A DNA stretch of 64,000 bases from Alteromonadaceae bacterium (lineage in GTDB: Bacteria > Pseudomonadota > Gammaproteobacteria > Pseudomonadales > Oleiphilaceae), in the NCBI GenBank assembly GCA_013393545.1, contig JABXHG010000115.1, positions 1 through 64,000 on the forward strand. Reading direction: 5' to 3'. The notes under the pieces are model-generated. The model worked only from the letters and a program-made list of their open reading frames with translations, had not been told where the DNA came from and ran no database searches. The position numbers were made by a program, and so were the translations under genes. Positions 28,616-42,127 of the stretch are shown piece after piece. Within the stretch, counting starts at the first letter, position 1. Each line of letters opens with the position of its first letter.

Positions 28616-28647
28616 CAGGAAATATGGCCGGTTGTGGCGCTGACAGT

Positions 28648-28675
28648 TTGGTGTGACCCCGTTTCCTGTTAAAAT
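28648..28675 (+). promoter_or_regulatory. Candidate promoter upstream of cvpA
   Basis: TTGGTG at 28648-28653 and TAAAAT at 28670-28675 are 16 bp apart, placing a start near 28682, 24 bp before cvpA, in the 90-bp gap after the SPOR gene. Confidence 0.45.
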
Positions 28676-28705
28676 CCGCGTCTTCTCGATACCGCCAGGA
28701 TACTC

Positions 28706-29272
28706 ATGCAAGCGCTGATCTGGATTGACTGGGTCATAATTGCCCTCATTACGGTTTCTACCCTCATCAGTCTGAAGCGGGGATTTGTCAAAGAAGCCCT
28801 GTCACTGATCACCTGGATTGGCGCCTTTATCATTGCCCGCGCGTTTCACCCGCAAATGCAGGGGTTGCTGGAAAGCACGGTTGAAACTCCGCTGGTCAGG
28901 CTGGTGGCTGCTTTTGCCATACTGTTCTTCGGTACACTGATTGTTGGCGCCGTGATCAATAACATGATTGGCGCACTGGTGAAGGCCACCGGTTTGTCAC
29001 CCACCGACCGCGTTCTGGGTATGGGCTTTGGCCTGTTACGGGGTGTGATGGTGGTGGTCGTGGCGATTGCGTTCACCCGCTATACCCCGCTGTCGGAAGA
29101 TACCTGGTGGCGGACATCGGTCATGATCGAGCATCTGGCGGTGGTAGAGGATTGGTCTCGTCGTACCTTTGGCGATGAATTCGGGCGCTGGCTGGCACCA
29201 GCACCCGAGAGCACCCAAGGCCAGGAAAGCCTGGAAATACCGGACGCACAGGGTGTGTCCGAAAGCCATTAA
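28706..29272 (+). CDS. cvpA: CvpA family membrane protein
   Basis: The 188-residue inner-membrane protein has four hydrophobic segments (about residues 3-22, 27-45, 60-85 and 100-120) and begins MQALIWIDWVIIALITVSTL. Family features are SLKRGFVKEALSLITWIGAF and GLSPTDRVLGMGFGLLRG. CvpA was named for colicin V production and is linked to envelope stress tolerance, but its mechanism is unclear. The position before purF is conserved in gammaproteobacteria. Confidence 0.92.
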   Translation: MQALIWIDWVIIALITVSTLISLKRGFVKEALSLITWIGAFIIARAFHPQMQGLLESTVETPLVRLVAAFAILFFGTLIVGAVINNMIGALVKATGLSPTDRVLGMGFGLLRGVMVVVVAIAFTRYTPLSEDTWWRTSVMIEHLAVVEDWSRRTFGDEFGRWLAPAPESTQGQESLEIPDAQGVSESH

Positions 29273-29305
29273 AATTCAGTTTTATACTCGGAGATTTGTC
29301 CAGCC

Positions 29306-30832
29306 ATGTGTGGCATTGTCGGTATTGTCAGCAGTTCAAACGTCAACCAGCTTCTCTATGATGCACTGACTGTGCTTCAACACCGTGGCCAGGACGCAGC
29401 GGGTATCGTGACCTATCAGGACAACCGCTTTTTCCTGCGTAAGGACAACGGGCTGGTGCGCGACGTGTTCCACACCCGTCACATGCGCCGGTTAGTGGGC
29501 AATGTCGGCATTGGCCACGTTCGTTACCCGACCGCCGGCAGCTCCAGCTCGGCCGAGGCTCAGCCTTTTTACGTCAACAGCCCCTACGGCATTACCCTGG
29601 CGCACAACGGCAACCTGACCAACGCCGACGAGCTAAGCAGTGATCTGTTCCGCACCGATCTGCGCCACATCAACACCAACTCGGACTCCGAGGTACTGTT
29701 GAACGTGTTTGCTCACGAACTGCAGAAACAGGGCAAGCTGAACCCGACCAAGGACGAGATCTTCACCGCCGTACGTTCGGTGCACAAGCGTTGCCGGGGC
29801 GCCTATGGCGTTATTGCCATGATTACCGGTTACGGCATCGTCGGCTTCCGGGATCCCAATGGCATCCGCCCGGCCTGTTATGGCGTTCGTGAAGACGAAA
29901 ACGGCCAGAAAGAATACATGATCGCCTCCGAAAGCGTGGCGTTGAATGCCGCCGGCTTTACCCTGGTGCGTGATATTGCTCCGGGTGAGGCGGTGTATAT
30001 CGAAACCGACGGCTCCCTTTACACCGAGCAGTGCGCGGAAGAGCCGAAGCTTTATCCGTGTATCTTCGAACATGTATATTTTGCCCGCCCGGATTCCATC
30101 ATGGACAAGGTGTCCGTGTACAAGGCACGCCTGCGCATGGGTGAAAACCTGGCTCAGAAGGTGCTGCGTGACCGTCCGGACCACGATATCGATGTGGTCA
30201 TGCCAATCCCCGATACCAGCCGCACCTCGGCCATGCAGATGGCTCACGAGCTGGGTGTGAAATACCGGGAAGGTTTCATCAAGAACCGCTATATTGGCCG
30301 CACCTTCATCATGCCGTGCCAGAAAATGCGCAAGAAGTCCGTGCGCCAGAAACTGAACCCGTGTGGTATGGATTTCCGCGGCAAGAACGTGATGCTGGTG
30401 GACGATTCCATCGTGCGCGGTACCACCTGCAAGGAAATCGTCCAGATGGCCCGTGATGCCGGCGCCAGTAATGTGTACTTCGCCTCCGCCGCGCCGCCCG
30501 TGCGTTACCCGAACGTGTACGGTATCGACATGCCCTCGGCCAACGAACTGATTGCCCACGACCGCACCGTAGAAGAAGTGGGCGAACTGATTGGCGCCGA
30601 CTGGCTGGTGTACCAGGAGCTCGAAGACCTGATTACCTGCGTGAACGACGTCAACGAAGACATCGATGGTTGGGAGTGTTCTGTATTCACTGGCAACTAC
30701 GTCACCGGCGATGTTAACGCCGCTTATCTGGGTAAACTGGAAGACATGCGCAAGGACGAGAAGCGTTCTTCGGGCCAGATGATGGACGACTCAGACAACG
30801 GCATTATTGACCTTCACAACGATGAAAATTGA
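29306..30832 (+). CDS. purF: Amidophosphoribosyltransferase
   Basis: The 508-residue enzyme commits PRPP to purine synthesis. The N-terminal nucleophile Cys2 is in [10 protein letters not shown], so removal of the Met is required; the glutaminase domain follows with [11 protein letters not shown]. The PRPP loop of the C-terminal domain is [18 protein letters not shown]. There is no extended propeptide, so it belongs to the E. coli-like type. Full length. Confidence 0.97.
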   Translation: MCGIVGIVSSSNVNQLLYDALTVLQHRGQDAAGIVTYQDNRFFLRKDNGLVRDVFHTRHMRRLVGNVGIGHVRYPTAGSSSSAEAQPFYVNSPYGITLAHNGNLTNADELSSDLFRTDLRHINTNSDSEVLLNVFAHELQKQGKLNPTKDEIFTAVRSVHKRCRGAYGVIAMITGYGIVGFRDPNGIRPACYGVREDENGQKEYMIASESVALNAAGFTLVRDIAPGEAVYIETDGSLYTEQCAEEPKLYPCIFEHVYFARPDSIMDKVSVYKARLRMGENLAQKVLRDRPDHDIDVVMPIPDTSRTSAMQMAHELGVKYREGFIKNRYIGRTFIMPCQKMRKKSVRQKLNPCGMDFRGKNVMLVDDSIVRGTTCKEIVQMARDAGASNVYFASAAPPVRYPNVYGIDMPSANELIAHDRTVEEVGELIGADWLVYQELEDLITCVNDVNEDIDGWECSVFTGNYVTGDVNAAYLGKLEDMRKDEKRSSGQMMDDSDNGIIDLHNDEN

Positions 30833-30856
30833 TCCGGTAACCGGCGGGAGCCTTGT

Positions 30857-32089
30857 ATGACATTTGGTCGTGACGAACACCAGTGGATTCCTGAATCGGA
30901 TCTGGACGACATGTCGCTGGATACCCTGGCCGTGAGGGCCGGGCAGATCCGCACCGCTCAGCTTGAACATTCGGATGCCATCTTCCCGACCTCCAGCTTC
31001 GTCTATGGCAGTGCGGCACAGGCGGCTGCGCGCTTTGGTGGTGATGAGCCGGGCAATATCTACTCCCGCTTTACCAACCCGACAGTGCAGGCTTTCGAAG
31101 GCCGCATTGCCGCGCTGGAAGGTGGTGAAAAGGCAGTGGCTACGGCCTCCGGCATGTCGGCTATCCTGAGTACTTGCATGTCGTTGCTGCAGGCCGGGGA
31201 TCACGTGGTGTGCTCCAGGGGTGTGTTTGGTACCACCAACGTGCTGTTTCAGAAATACATGGCCCGCTTTGGTGTGGAAACCACGTTTGTCAGTGTGACC
31301 CACACCGAAGAGTGGCAAGCCGCCGTGCGTCCGGAAACCCGCATGCTGTTTCTGGAAACACCGTCCAACCCCCTGTGCGAAGTGGCCGATATGGCGGCAT
31401 TGTCATCACTGGCCAAAGCCAATGACGCCCTGCTGGTGGTGGATAACTGCTTCTGTACCCCGGTGCTGCAGCGCCCACTGGAGCTGGGTGCGGATCTGGT
31501 GATCCACTCCGCCACCAAATACCTGGACGGCCAGGGCCGCTGTGTTGGCGGCGTGGTGGTGGGCCCGGCCCGCTACCTGGACGAGATTTACGGTTTTATC
31601 CGATCGGCCGGCCCGACCATGAGCCCGTTCAACGCCTGGGTGTTCCAGAAGGGTCTGGAAACCTTACCGATCCGTATGCGCGCCCACTGTGACAATGCGT
31701 TAGAGTTGGCCCGTTGGCTGGAACAGCAACCGGAGGTGGCACGGGTCTACTACGCTGGCCTGCCGAGCCATCCGCAGCACGAACTGGCCAAACGCCAGCA
31801 AAGCGGATTTGGTGGCATTGTATCGTTTGAACTGGTGGGTGCCCGGGAACAGGCCTGGCGCTTTATCGATGCCACCCGCATGATTTCCATCACGGCCAAC
31901 CTGGGAGATGTGAAAACCACCATCACCCATCCGGCAACTACTACCCATGGCCGTCTGTCGCCGGAAGACAAGGAAAAGGCAGGCATCACCGAAAGCCTGA
32001 TCCGGTTGTCGGTGGGTATCGAGGCGGTCGACGACCTGAAAACCGATTTGCAACGGGGCTTTCAGGCACTGCAAGACAACACTCAATAA
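30857..32089 (+). CDS. metZ: O-succinylhomoserine sulfhydrylase
   Basis: The 410-residue PLP enzyme of the Cys/Met gamma family makes homocysteine from O-succinylhomoserine and sulfide. The PLP lysine is in [13 protein letters not shown]. Other family blocks are [20 protein letters not shown] and [14 protein letters not shown]. The purF-metZ pairing as in pseudomonads supports metZ over metB or metC. Its product, homocysteine, is the substrate of metH at the other end of the window, and the sulfide comes from the cysI step. Confidence 0.93.
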   Translation: MTFGRDEHQWIPESDLDDMSLDTLAVRAGQIRTAQLEHSDAIFPTSSFVYGSAAQAAARFGGDEPGNIYSRFTNPTVQAFEGRIAALEGGEKAVATASGMSAILSTCMSLLQAGDHVVCSRGVFGTTNVLFQKYMARFGVETTFVSVTHTEEWQAAVRPETRMLFLETPSNPLCEVADMAALSSLAKANDALLVVDNCFCTPVLQRPLELGADLVIHSATKYLDGQGRCVGGVVVGPARYLDEIYGFIRSAGPTMSPFNAWVFQKGLETLPIRMRAHCDNALELARWLEQQPEVARVYYAGLPSHPQHELAKRQQSGFGGIVSFELVGAREQAWRFIDATRMISITANLGDVKTTITHPATTTHGRLSPEDKEKAGITESLIRLSVGIEAVDDLKTDLQRGFQALQDNTQ

Positions 32090-32103
32090 CCGATAGAGCA
32101 TCC

Positions 32104-34653
32104 ATGGCGGAATCCGGCAAAGCGAACCAGGCAGACGCTGAACAGAACCACAAGCAGCTGCGCTTTCGCCGCCTTATGACACAGGGCGCAAGGGAAGGCG
32201 CAGTGATCGCATTGATCGTGCTGTGCATTTATCTGGTCATGGCGCTGATCACCTTCAACCCGTCCGATCCGGGCTGGGCCAGCGTCGGCCACGACACCGC
32301 CGTAGCCAACCACGCGGGGCGCTCTGGCGCCTGGCTGGCCAGCCTGATGATGGATCTGTTTGGCCATGTGGCCTGGTTGTTCCCCCTCACCATTGCTGGT
32401 TGGGCGGTCGGACTAATCCGTCTGCGCACCCGCCCGCTGGATATCCACTGGCCGTTGCTGGCCGTCCGATTCGGCGGTTTTGTTCTGATTCTGTTGTCGG
32501 CCACCAGCCTGTTATCGCTGTATTCCGTGTTCGGGCTAGGGGCGTCATCCGGCGGCGTGCTGGGTACCGCCGTGTCCGAATCCATGATTCGTTTCTTCAA
32601 TCTGCCGGCCACCACGCTGCTGCTTATAGCCATCTTTCTGTTCGCCCTGACGGTGACCACCGGGTTGTCGTGGTTTTGGCTGATGGACAAAATTGGTGGT
32701 CTGACTCTGGCGGCGGGGCAAAGGCTGAAAGCAATGGCCCGGCGCGATACCAGTGAACAGACTGCCGAGGAAGATGGTTCGCGCCCGGCACTCGCCCGCG
32801 CCGCTGCCCAAAGCCCCGAGCCGGACGCAGAGCCGGCTGACAAGCGCTGGTGGCAGCGCTTGTTGAAACGAAAAAACAACGCTGGCTCAGCAGAGGGCGA
32901 CCATCCCCAAACCCGCAAGGAACCCGGTCTGGAAGAACCCGCGCCCGCCAGTCCGGAACCACCGTTGCTGGAAAGTTTCAGCGCCCGGGACGATGAAGGT
33001 TCCGTGCCCGAGCCGGGCACCAAAGCGGCGGAAAAGCCAAGTCGCTCTCTGAAGATATCGCCTTTCAAAAAAGACGAGAAGAAGGGAACCGGGAAAAGCG
33101 GTAAAAAACAGAAAGGCCGCCAGGGCTCGTTGCTGGAAGATGTGAAATCACCCATCCCGCCCCTGACCCTGCTGGATCCGCCGGAACAGAACAAGCAGAT
33201 GGGCTATTCCGAGGAATCCCTTGAGCATATGTCGCGCCTGCTGGAAGAAAAGCTGGCCGATTTCGGTGTGTCCGTCGAAGTGGTGGAAGTGAACCCCGGC
33301 CCGGTCATCACCCGCTTTGAGATCAAGCCGGCGCCGGGCGTGAAAGTCAGTAAAATCTCCAACCTGGCCAAGGATCTGGCTCGTTCCCTGGCGGTGCTCA
33401 GTGTGCGGGTGGTGGAAGTCATTCCCGGTAAGTCTGTGGTGGGGATCGAAATTCCCAACGAACAGCGGGACATGGTGCGCCTGAGCGAAGTGCTGGGCGC
33501 CCGGGTCTTTACCGATTCCGCCTCGCCGCTGACCCTGGCGCTGGGCAACGACATCGGGGGCAACCCGATGGTGGCGAACCTGGCGAAGATGCCACACCTG
33601 CTGGTGGCCGGTACCACCGGTTCCGGTAAGTCGGTGGGTGTGAACGCCATGATCCTGAGCATGTTGCTCAAGAGCACGCCCGATGAAGTGCGCTTTATCA
33701 TGGTGGATCCGAAAATGCTTGAACTGAGCATTTACGAGGGCATTCCGCACTTGCTGTCTCCTGTCGTCACCGACATGAAAGAGGCCGCCAACGCCCTGCG
33801 CTGGTGCGTCGCGGAAATGGAGCGTCGGTACCGCCTACTTGCCGCGCTGGGTGTGCGCAACATTGCCGGCTACAACAAAAAGGTTCGCGATGCCCGTGCC
33901 GAAGGTGAACCGCTGTTGGATCCGCTATGGAAACCCGATGACCATCTCGCCAACGATGAACAGGAACGCCCGGAACTGGATACCCTGCCGTTCATCGTGG
34001 TGGTGATCGACGAATTCGCTGACATGATGATGATCGTCGGCAAAAAAGTGGAAGAACTCATTGCCCGGATTGCCCAGAAAGCGAGGGCGGCCGGCATCCA
34101 CCTGATTCTGGCCACCCAGCGCCCATCGGTGGACGTCATTACCGGCCTGATCAAGGCCAACATCCCGACCCGGATTTCGTTCCAGGTATCGTCCAAGATC
34201 GACTCCCGGACGGTGCTGGATCAGGGCGGTGCCGAACAGCTACTGGGCCATGGCGACATGCTTTACCTGCCGCCGGGTTCCGGCCTGCCGGTACGGGTAC
34301 ACGGGGCGTTCGTGGATGACGACGAAGTGCATCGCGTGGTAAGTGCCTGGAAAGCCCGTGGCGAACCCGAATATGTCGACGACGTGCTGAATGGCGCCGA
34401 AAGTGAAAACCTGCCCGGTGTGCCCACCCTCACCGAAGGTGGCGGTGGTGACGAAGGCGATGCCTTGTTCGACGAGGCAGTAGCATTTGTTACCGAGGGC
34501 CGGCGCGTGTCCATTTCCTCTGTTCAACGCAAATTTAAAATTGGCTACAACCGTGCGGCCAACCTGGTAGATGCCATGGAAGCCGCCGGCGTTGTCAGCC
34601 CCGCGGGTCATAACGGTGCCAGGGAAGTACTGGCACCGCCGCCGCCCAAATAA
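32104..34653 (+). CDS. ftsK: DNA translocase FtsK
   Basis: The 849-residue septal DNA pump has an N-terminal membrane domain with four helices (about residues 35-200). A Pro/Glu/Lys-rich linker runs to about 355, followed by the alpha-beta RecA-like motor with Walker [15 protein letters not shown] and Walker B in [14 protein letters not shown]. The C-terminal gamma winged helix ([21 protein letters not shown]) reads KOPS sites and activates XerD at dif. The linker is short compared with E. coli FtsK, as in pseudomonads. It is followed by lolA and rarA, the conserved order. Confidence 0.96.
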   Translation: MAESGKANQADAEQNHKQLRFRRLMTQGAREGAVIALIVLCIYLVMALITFNPSDPGWASVGHDTAVANHAGRSGAWLASLMMDLFGHVAWLFPLTIAGWAVGLIRLRTRPLDIHWPLLAVRFGGFVLILLSATSLLSLYSVFGLGASSGGVLGTAVSESMIRFFNLPATTLLLIAIFLFALTVTTGLSWFWLMDKIGGLTLAAGQRLKAMARRDTSEQTAEEDGSRPALARAAAQSPEPDAEPADKRWWQRLLKRKNNAGSAEGDHPQTRKEPGLEEPAPASPEPPLLESFSARDDEGSVPEPGTKAAEKPSRSLKISPFKKDEKKGTGKSGKKQKGRQGSLLEDVKSPIPPLTLLDPPEQNKQMGYSEESLEHMSRLLEEKLADFGVSVEVVEVNPGPVITRFEIKPAPGVKVSKISNLAKDLARSLAVLSVRVVEVIPGKSVVGIEIPNEQRDMVRLSEVLGARVFTDSASPLTLALGNDIGGNPMVANLAKMPHLLVAGTTGSGKSVGVNAMILSMLLKSTPDEVRFIMVDPKMLELSIYEGIPHLLSPVVTDMKEAANALRWCVAEMERRYRLLAALGVRNIAGYNKKVRDARAEGEPLLDPLWKPDDHLANDEQERPELDTLPFIVVVIDEFADMMMIVGKKVEELIARIAQKARAAGIHLILATQRPSVDVITGLIKANIPTRISFQVSSKIDSRTVLDQGGAEQLLGHGDMLYLPPGSGLPVRVHGAFVDDDEVHRVVSAWKARGEPEYVDDVLNGAESENLPGVPTLTEGGGGDEGDALFDEAVAFVTEGRRVSISSVQRKFKIGYNRAANLVDAMEAAGVVSPAGHNGAREVLAPPPPK

Positions 34654-34670
34654 TCAGGAGCCGAAAGCCC

Positions 34671-35321
34671 ATGATTCGACGTTTCACTGCCGTGTTCGCC
34701 TGGATGCTGGTAATGCTGTCCCCGCTGGCCGTTGCTGAAGAAAATGAGGCATCCAGAGCTTCCGCCGGCCAGCTGGCCGAACTGCTCCGGGATTACCAGA
34801 GCTACCAGGCCGATTTCATCCAGATTGTGGTGGATGACAGCGGCCGCCAGGTTCAGGAAACCCGTGGCCAACTGAAAGCCAGCCGCCCCGGCCGTTTCTA
34901 CTGGGAAACCGGCGCACCGCTAAAACAATTTATCGTCAGCGATGGCGACAAAGTGGAGGTCTACGACCCGGACCTGGAGCAGGTTACTGTTCACCAGCTG
35001 GACGACCAGGTGCAAAACACTCCGGCGCTGTTGCTGAGTGGTGAAGTGGATAACCTGCATGAAACCTACGAGGTTTATCAGCGTGGTATCGGCAACCAGG
35101 TGCGGGAGTTCCGTCTGGTTCCCCGTTCACAGGACTCTCTGTTTACCTCGCTGCGCCTGAGCTTCGCCGACGGCGTTCTGCAGGAAATGCGCATGGAAGA
35201 CTCCCTCGGCCAACTGAGCATCCTCAGCTTCGAAAACATTACCCTGAACGAAAGCATCGACGACAAAGTGTTCCGGCTCGATTACCCGGAGGGCGTCGAC
35301 GTTATCCGGGACGCGCCCTGA
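34671..35321 (+). CDS. lolA: Outer-membrane lipoprotein carrier protein LolA
   Basis: The 216-residue periplasmic chaperone begins with a signal peptide ([24 protein letters not shown]). The half-barrel region includes [24 protein letters not shown] and [22 protein letters not shown]. It ferries lipoproteins from LolCDE to LolB. Its TGA shares one base with the rarA ATG (TGATG), so the two are translationally coupled. Confidence 0.95.
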   Translation: MIRRFTAVFAWMLVMLSPLAVAEENEASRASAGQLAELLRDYQSYQADFIQIVVDDSGRQVQETRGQLKASRPGRFYWETGAPLKQFIVSDGDKVEVYDPDLEQVTVHQLDDQVQNTPALLLSGEVDNLHETYEVYQRGIGNQVREFRLVPRSQDSLFTSLRLSFADGVLQEMRMEDSLGQLSILSFENITLNESIDDKVFRLDYPEGVDVIRDAP

Positions 35322-36658
35322 TGCAGGACAGCCTGTTCGCTCCGGACACCGGATTCCAGCCGCTGGCCGCTCGCATGCGCCCCACCAGCCTTGATGATTA
35401 CGTTGGCCAGACGCACCTGGTGGGCCCCGGCAAACCCCTGCGCAAAGCGGTAGAGCAGGGCCAGTTGCACTCGATGATTCTCTGGGGGCCGCCAGGCGTG
35501 GGCAAAACCACCTTTGCCCGGCTGCTGGCCAATGTCGGTAACCTTTCCTACGAAACCCTCTCGGCCGTACTCAGCGGCGTCAAGGACATCCGCGAGGTAG
35601 TCGAACGGGCGCGTAATCGCAAGCAGTCCCAAGGCCAGGACACCCTGTTGTTCGTGGATGAAGTGCATCGTTTCAACAAAAGCCAGCAAGATGCTTTCCT
35701 GCCGCATATCGAAGACGGCACCTTCATCTTTGTCGGCGCCACTACTGAGAACCCCTCGTTTGAGTTAAACAGTGCGCTGCTGTCCCGCACCCGGGTGTAT
35801 GTGCTGAAAAATCTGGAGCGTGACGATATTCTTCAGTTGCTGGCGCGGGCGCTGGATGATGAAAACGGCTTTGCCGGCAACCTGGCCGTGGCGCCGGAGG
35901 TGCGTGAGACCATTGCCGAAGCTTCCGCGGGCGACGCCCGTCGTGCGCTCAACATCCTCGAAATCTCCGCCGACCTCGCCGAGCCGGACGAACAGGGTCT
36001 GAACCGGGTCACCGCCCACACCCTTGAGCAGGTGCTGCAAACCAGTTTGCGCCGCTTCGACAAGGGCGGCGACGTGTTTTACGACCAGATATCCGCCCTG
36101 CACAAATCCGTGCGCGGCTCCAGCGCCGACGGCTCACTCTATTGGCTGTGCCGGATGCTCGATGGCGGCTGCGATCCGCTTTACATCGCACGCCGGCTGG
36201 TACGCATCGCCAGCGAAGACATCGGCAACGCCGACCCCCGAGCTTTGCAAATCACCATGCAAGCCTGGGACGCCCAGGAGCGCCTAGGCTCCCCGGAAGG
36301 CGAACTGGCTCTGGCACAAGCTGTGACTTACATCGCCCTGGCACCGAAAAGCAACGCGGTTTACAAAGCCTTTAACCAGACCATGGCCGACGTCCGCCAG
36401 GACCCGGACTACGAAGTCCCGGTACATCTGCGCAACGCCCCCACCAAACTGCTGAAAAGCCTTGGCCACGGCGACGAATACCGCTACGCCCACGACGAGC
36501 CGGACGCCTACGCCGCCGGCGAATGCTACCTACCAGAAGCCATTCACCAGCGCCGCTATTACCAGCCGGTGAAACGGGGGCTGGAAATCAAACTGGCGGA
36601 GAAGCGAGAGCGTTTGGAAGCGATGGATGCTAAAAGTGCCAGACGGCGGTACTCCTAA
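35321..36658 (+). CDS. rarA: Replication-associated recombination protein RarA
   Basis: The 445-residue AAA+ ATPase (MgsA, WRNIP1 family) acts at stalled forks. It starts with [20 protein letters not shown]. Walker A is [14 protein letters not shown], Walker B is [18 protein letters not shown], and sensor 1 is [12 protein letters not shown]. The C-terminal domain ([17 protein letters not shown]... [18 protein letters not shown]) drives tetramer formation. Repeat copy D lies 4 bp past the stop codon. Confidence 0.96.
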   Translation: MQDSLFAPDTGFQPLAARMRPTSLDDYVGQTHLVGPGKPLRKAVEQGQLHSMILWGPPGVGKTTFARLLANVGNLSYETLSAVLSGVKDIREVVERARNRKQSQGQDTLLFVDEVHRFNKSQQDAFLPHIEDGTFIFVGATTENPSFELNSALLSRTRVYVLKNLERDDILQLLARALDDENGFAGNLAVAPEVRETIAEASAGDARRALNILEISADLAEPDEQGLNRVTAHTLEQVLQTSLRRFDKGGDVFYDQISALHKSVRGSSADGSLYWLCRMLDGGCDPLYIARRLVRIASEDIGNADPRALQITMQAWDAQERLGSPEGELALAQAVTYIALAPKSNAVYKAFNQTMADVRQDPDYEVPVHLRNAPTKLLKSLGHGDEYRYAHDEPDAYAAGECYLPEAIHQRRYYQPVKRGLEIKLAEKRERLEAMDAKSARRRYS

Positions 36659-36662
36659 GTCA

Positions 36663-36773
36663 GGAGGCGGTGGGTAGCGCTTTCCAAAACCGTGCGTAGC
36701 CATGGATGGCGGAGCTCGAGCGCTACAGGGATGTATTCACAGCGTGTTTTGGAAAGCGCTACCCACCGCCTCC
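36663..36773 (-). repeat. Structured intergenic repeat, copy D
   Basis: Perfect 28-bp arms at 36663-36690 and 36746-36773 enclose a 55-nt core in minus orientation (GGA loops on the plus strand). Plus-strand core hairpins are GCCATGGATGGC (36699-36710) and TACAGGGATGTA (36724-36735). The element sits directly behind rarA and so would form the 3' end of the ftsK-lolA-rarA transcript. Of the five copies, its second hairpin is the closest match to the CsrA/RsmA consensus. Confidence 0.87.
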
Positions 36774-36843
36774 GTGCGGGCAACTCCAGTGGTGAATTCA
36801 GACTCCCGATCCCACAGGTGGTGTTCAGGCCGTTCCGTGCAGG

Positions 36844-39016
<2,173 letters not shown>

Positions 39017-39078
39017 TGGCTGTGACGCCGGGATAGAAGCCCGAACCGGCGCGGAGGCCGGCCCGGGTTTATAGCGCT

Positions 39079-40152
39079 TTACTGATCGCGCTTGGGCAGC
39101 ACGTCTTTCAGTTTTGCGCGCATGTCGCGAATGGCTTTTTCGGTGGTTTCCCAGTTAATGCAGGCGTCGGTGATGGATACACCGTATTGCAGATCTTCCA
39201 GGTTCTCCGGAATCTTCTGGTTGCCTTCATTGATGTGGCTTTCCACCATCAGGCTCTGGATGGACGTGTTGCCTTCCAGAATCTGGTGAGTGACATCCTG
39301 CATGACCAGCGGCTGAATGGCCGGGTCCTTGTTGGAGTTGGCGTGGCTGCAGTCCACCATGATGGAGTTGCGCAGGCCGGCTTTCTCCAGTGCCTGCTCA
39401 CACAGCGCCACACTCACGGAATCATAGTTGGGTTTGCCGCCACCGCCACGCAGCACCGCGTGACCATACTGGTTACCCCTGGTGCGGATAATGGCGCCTT
39501 TGCCCTGCTGGTCAATACCCAGGAAGCTGTGCGGGTGGGAAGCGGATTTCATCGCGTTGATGGTCACGTCCAGGCTGCCGTCGGTGCCGTTCTTGAAGCC
39601 GATGGCCATGGACAGACCGCTGCTCATTTCCCGGTGAGTCTGGGATTCCGTGGTACGGGCGCCAATGGCCGACCATGAAATCGTGTCCTGCAGGTACTGC
39701 GGAGAGATCGGGTCCAGCGCCTCGGTGGCGGCCGGCAGGCCCAGCTCGTTGATGTCCAGCAGCAGACGACGGCCAATGTGCAGGCCTTCTTCGATATCGA
39801 AGGTGTCGTTCAGGTGTGGGTCGTTGATCAAACCTTTCCAGCCGACGGTGGTGCGGGGCTTCTCAAAGTAAACGCGCATGACCAGCAGAAGGGTATCGCT
39901 TACTTCATCCGCCAGTTTTTTCAGGCGCTGGGCGTAGTCCCGCGCGGCTTCCACATCGTGGATAGAGCAAGGGCCAACCACAACAAACAGACGATGGTCC
40001 TTGCGATCCAGAATGTCATAAATGGCCTGGCGACCATTGGCGACGGTTTCGGCGGCCTTGTCTGACAACGGCATCTGCTCTTTCAGAGCTTCTGGCGTAA
40101 TCAGTGATTCCTGACTGGCCACATTCAGGTTTTCCAGTTTCTTCCCGGACAT
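39079..40152 (-). CDS. 3-deoxy-7-phosphoheptulonate (DAHP) synthase, class I
   Basis: The 357-residue AroF/AroG/AroH-type enzyme condenses phosphoenolpyruvate and erythrose 4-phosphate, the first shikimate step. Conserved blocks are VVVGPCSIHD, RVYFEKPRTTVGWKGLINDP, GARTTESQTHRE and VDCSHANSNKDP, which carry the metal and substrate ligands. Which aromatic amino acid inhibits it cannot be decided from sequence by eye, so I give no symbol. It converges on cobA across a 62-bp gap and diverges from the DUF1631 gene. Confidence 0.94.
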   Translation of the reverse strand: MSGKKLENLNVASQESLITPEALKEQMPLSDKAAETVANGRQAIYDILDRKDHRLFVVVGPCSIHDVEAARDYAQRLKKLADEVSDTLLLVMRVYFEKPRTTVGWKGLINDPHLNDTFDIEEGLHIGRRLLLDINELGLPAATEALDPISPQYLQDTISWSAIGARTTESQTHREMSSGLSMAIGFKNGTDGSLDVTINAMKSASHPHSFLGIDQQGKGAIIRTRGNQYGHAVLRGGGGKPNYDSVSVALCEQALEKAGLRNSIMVDCSHANSNKDPAIQPLVMQDVTHQILEGNTSIQSLMVESHINEGNQKIPENLEDLQYGVSITDACINWETTEKAIRDMRAKLKDVLPKRDQ

Positions 40153-40206
40153 CTAAACTCACCCGATGGATATTTGAAGACTTTTGTTGGTGGCGCCGGC
40201 GCGCAG

Positions 40207-40237
40207 TTGCGGCAGACCCCGGCGAGTTGGTTATACT
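40207..40237 (+). promoter_or_regulatory. Candidate promoter upstream of the DUF1631 gene
   Basis: TTGCGG (40207-40212) and TATACT (40232-40237) are 19 bp apart, longer than ideal. The pair lies before the chosen start at 40285 and inside the longer open frame that begins at 40174, which argues for the shorter gene. Confidence 0.35.
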
Positions 40238-40284
40238 GCGTTATTTACAGCGCCTTTTCAACGCTTCCACAGAACGGGACCCGG

Positions 40285-42108
40285 ATGTCATCAGCACAAA
40301 CCAGACCGCCACAAAAACGGGCATCGCGGGCTCAGGTTTCCAAGTACATCAATCGGATACTGGCCGGCATCCGGGTACCGGATTTGCCCTACCCGGCGGG
40401 CAGGGTTGCCGCCGATGCGGAACCGGAATGGCACTCGCTGCTGCTGTCCTGCTGGACCGAACAACGGGATGAGCGGGTAACGGAGGTTCTGGGTTCGGTG
40501 GATGTGATCTGGACCACCCGACAGGTCAACGCCGCCTATCTCTCGGATCGGATCATGGATCTGTTCCTGAAAACCAGCGGCCTGCATGCCACCCTGGTGG
40601 GCCGGATTGCCCGCCTGCGATTCTGGCTCGCCTGGCAACTGGATGTGGCGGAATCCGCCGCCTTCAGTGGAACCCTTTTGGATTGGCTGGACCACCTGCA
40701 GGAATGGCGCGGCTGGAGTGATACCGGCGGGCGCTCAGCCCGGGCGCTGCTGGACCAGCTCGATGCACTGAAACACGCAGTGGCGGAAAGTTTTTTGCAG
40801 CAGACGGCGGTGCCGGTGGAAGCGTTTTGCCAGCAGTGGCTGGCTGATTCCCGAAAACGCATGAGCCAGGCCAGCCGGCTGCGGGAACGTTTGCTGGAAA
40901 CCGAAACCGGCGCGGCCCGCCAGCGCCTGGCGGACCAGGTGGCGCGAGCACTGATTGGCCGGGCGCTGACAGGCCGGCAACTGCCGGAGGCCATCAGCCG
41001 TTTTATTCTCCAGCACTGGTATCCGGTGCTGAAACAAACCGTGTGGCTGGAGGGCACAAAAGGCGATTTGCACCGCCACGCCAACAAGTTGCTGGAATGG
41101 CTGGTGTGGGCCGGCGACCCGCAACTGTCCAGAAACGACCGCAGCCGGCTTTACCATGTAGGCGAACAAATCGAAGAACGGGTACGTGATGTATGGCGCC
41201 GGGCAATGGATACCGAGCCGCCTTCGGGCGTGATGGACCCTGTTCAGGCCGAGATTGTGGCCAGGGTGCGGGGCGACGAACCGGTTCTGCAGCCGGCCTT
41301 GTCGGATTCCACTGCTTTTACCTGGGATATCAGTTGGCTGTCCATGGAGCCGGCGGACCCGGAACTGGTTAAACGGTTCAGTCAGCACTGGTATGTGGAA
41401 GGCGAGGGCGCCGGGGAGCAACGTCGGTTCTTCTTCGCCTTGCTCGAGCCGACCAATGAAATACTGTGGACCAACGGCGTGGGCGCCAGGCTCGGCCTGC
41501 AATTCTGGCACAGTTTTGACCGTAGCCTGGCCGAGGGCACGCTCAAGGCATTACCGGAGCCCACACCTTTTGGTGAAGTGCTGGAGGAAACGGTGCTGGT
41601 GCTGGCCCGGGTGTGCAACAGGCAACAAAAACAACGGGAAGCCGCCGCTGCACAGGCACGAGAAAGGGCCGAGGCCCTGCGACGGCAAAAGCAGGAAGCC
41701 GAAGAACAGCGCCGGCAGGCGGAAGCCAGGCGCCAGGCCGAACAAGCCGAGCAGCAGGCCAGAGCTGAACAACAACGCCTGGAGGATGAACAGGCCAGAG
41801 AAGCAGAACAGCGGCGCCAGCAGGAACAGGAAGTGGGCGAGTTGGTGGATGGTCTGGGCCTGGGTGGCTGGATTGCAGTTGCCCGCGAAAGTGGCGCGGA
41901 ACCGGTTCGCCTGAAACTGGCGGTGAAAATCGCTGCCTCCAATAAATTTGTGTTTGTCGACAGGCTGGGGCTTAACCGCACCGAATATCGGTTTGACGAG
42001 CTGGTTGCGGGAATTATCGACGGTACCGTGCGCCTGCTTGGCAAAGCCGCAGAGTTTGACGACACCCTTAGTCGCGTTGTCGGCCGCATTCGTGTGGGCC
42101 GGAACTGA
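40285..42108 (+). CDS. DUF1631 family protein
   Basis: About 607 residues from the ATG at 40285 (MSSAQTRPP). The frame is open to 40174, but that stretch looks non-coding and contains a promoter-like sequence. The body is helical and rich in Trp and Leu. Roughly residues 455-545 are an Arg/Gln/Glu/Ala-rich coiled coil, and the C-terminal segment (GLGGWIAVARESGAEPVRLKL ... NKFVFVDRLGLNRTEY) looks like a small beta domain of the kind often found in DUF1631 proteins. No signal peptide or membrane helix is seen. A PilZ gene follows 19 bp later, so a c-di-GMP-related role is plausible but unproven. Confidence 0.82.
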   Translation: MSSAQTRPPQKRASRAQVSKYINRILAGIRVPDLPYPAGRVAADAEPEWHSLLLSCWTEQRDERVTEVLGSVDVIWTTRQVNAAYLSDRIMDLFLKTSGLHATLVGRIARLRFWLAWQLDVAESAAFSGTLLDWLDHLQEWRGWSDTGGRSARALLDQLDALKHAVAESFLQQTAVPVEAFCQQWLADSRKRMSQASRLRERLLETETGAARQRLADQVARALIGRALTGRQLPEAISRFILQHWYPVLKQTVWLEGTKGDLHRHANKLLEWLVWAGDPQLSRNDRSRLYHVGEQIEERVRDVWRRAMDTEPPSGVMDPVQAEIVARVRGDEPVLQPALSDSTAFTWDISWLSMEPADPELVKRFSQHWYVEGEGAGEQRRFFFALLEPTNEILWTNGVGARLGLQFWHSFDRSLAEGTLKALPEPTPFGEVLEETVLVLARVCNRQQKQREAAAAQARERAEALRRQKQEAEEQRRQAEARRQAEQAEQQARAEQQRLEDEQAREAEQRRQQEQEVGELVDGLGLGGWIAVARESGAEPVRLKLAVKIAASNKFVFVDRLGLNRTEYRFDELVAGIIDGTVRLLGKAAEFDDTLSRVVGRIRVGRN

Positions 42109-42127
42109 ACGTTTAATGGAAACCATC

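Noticed and set aside
40174..40284. N-terminal extension of the DUF1631 frame
   Set aside because: Contains promoter-like sequence and no protein features; the ATG at 40285 is preferred.
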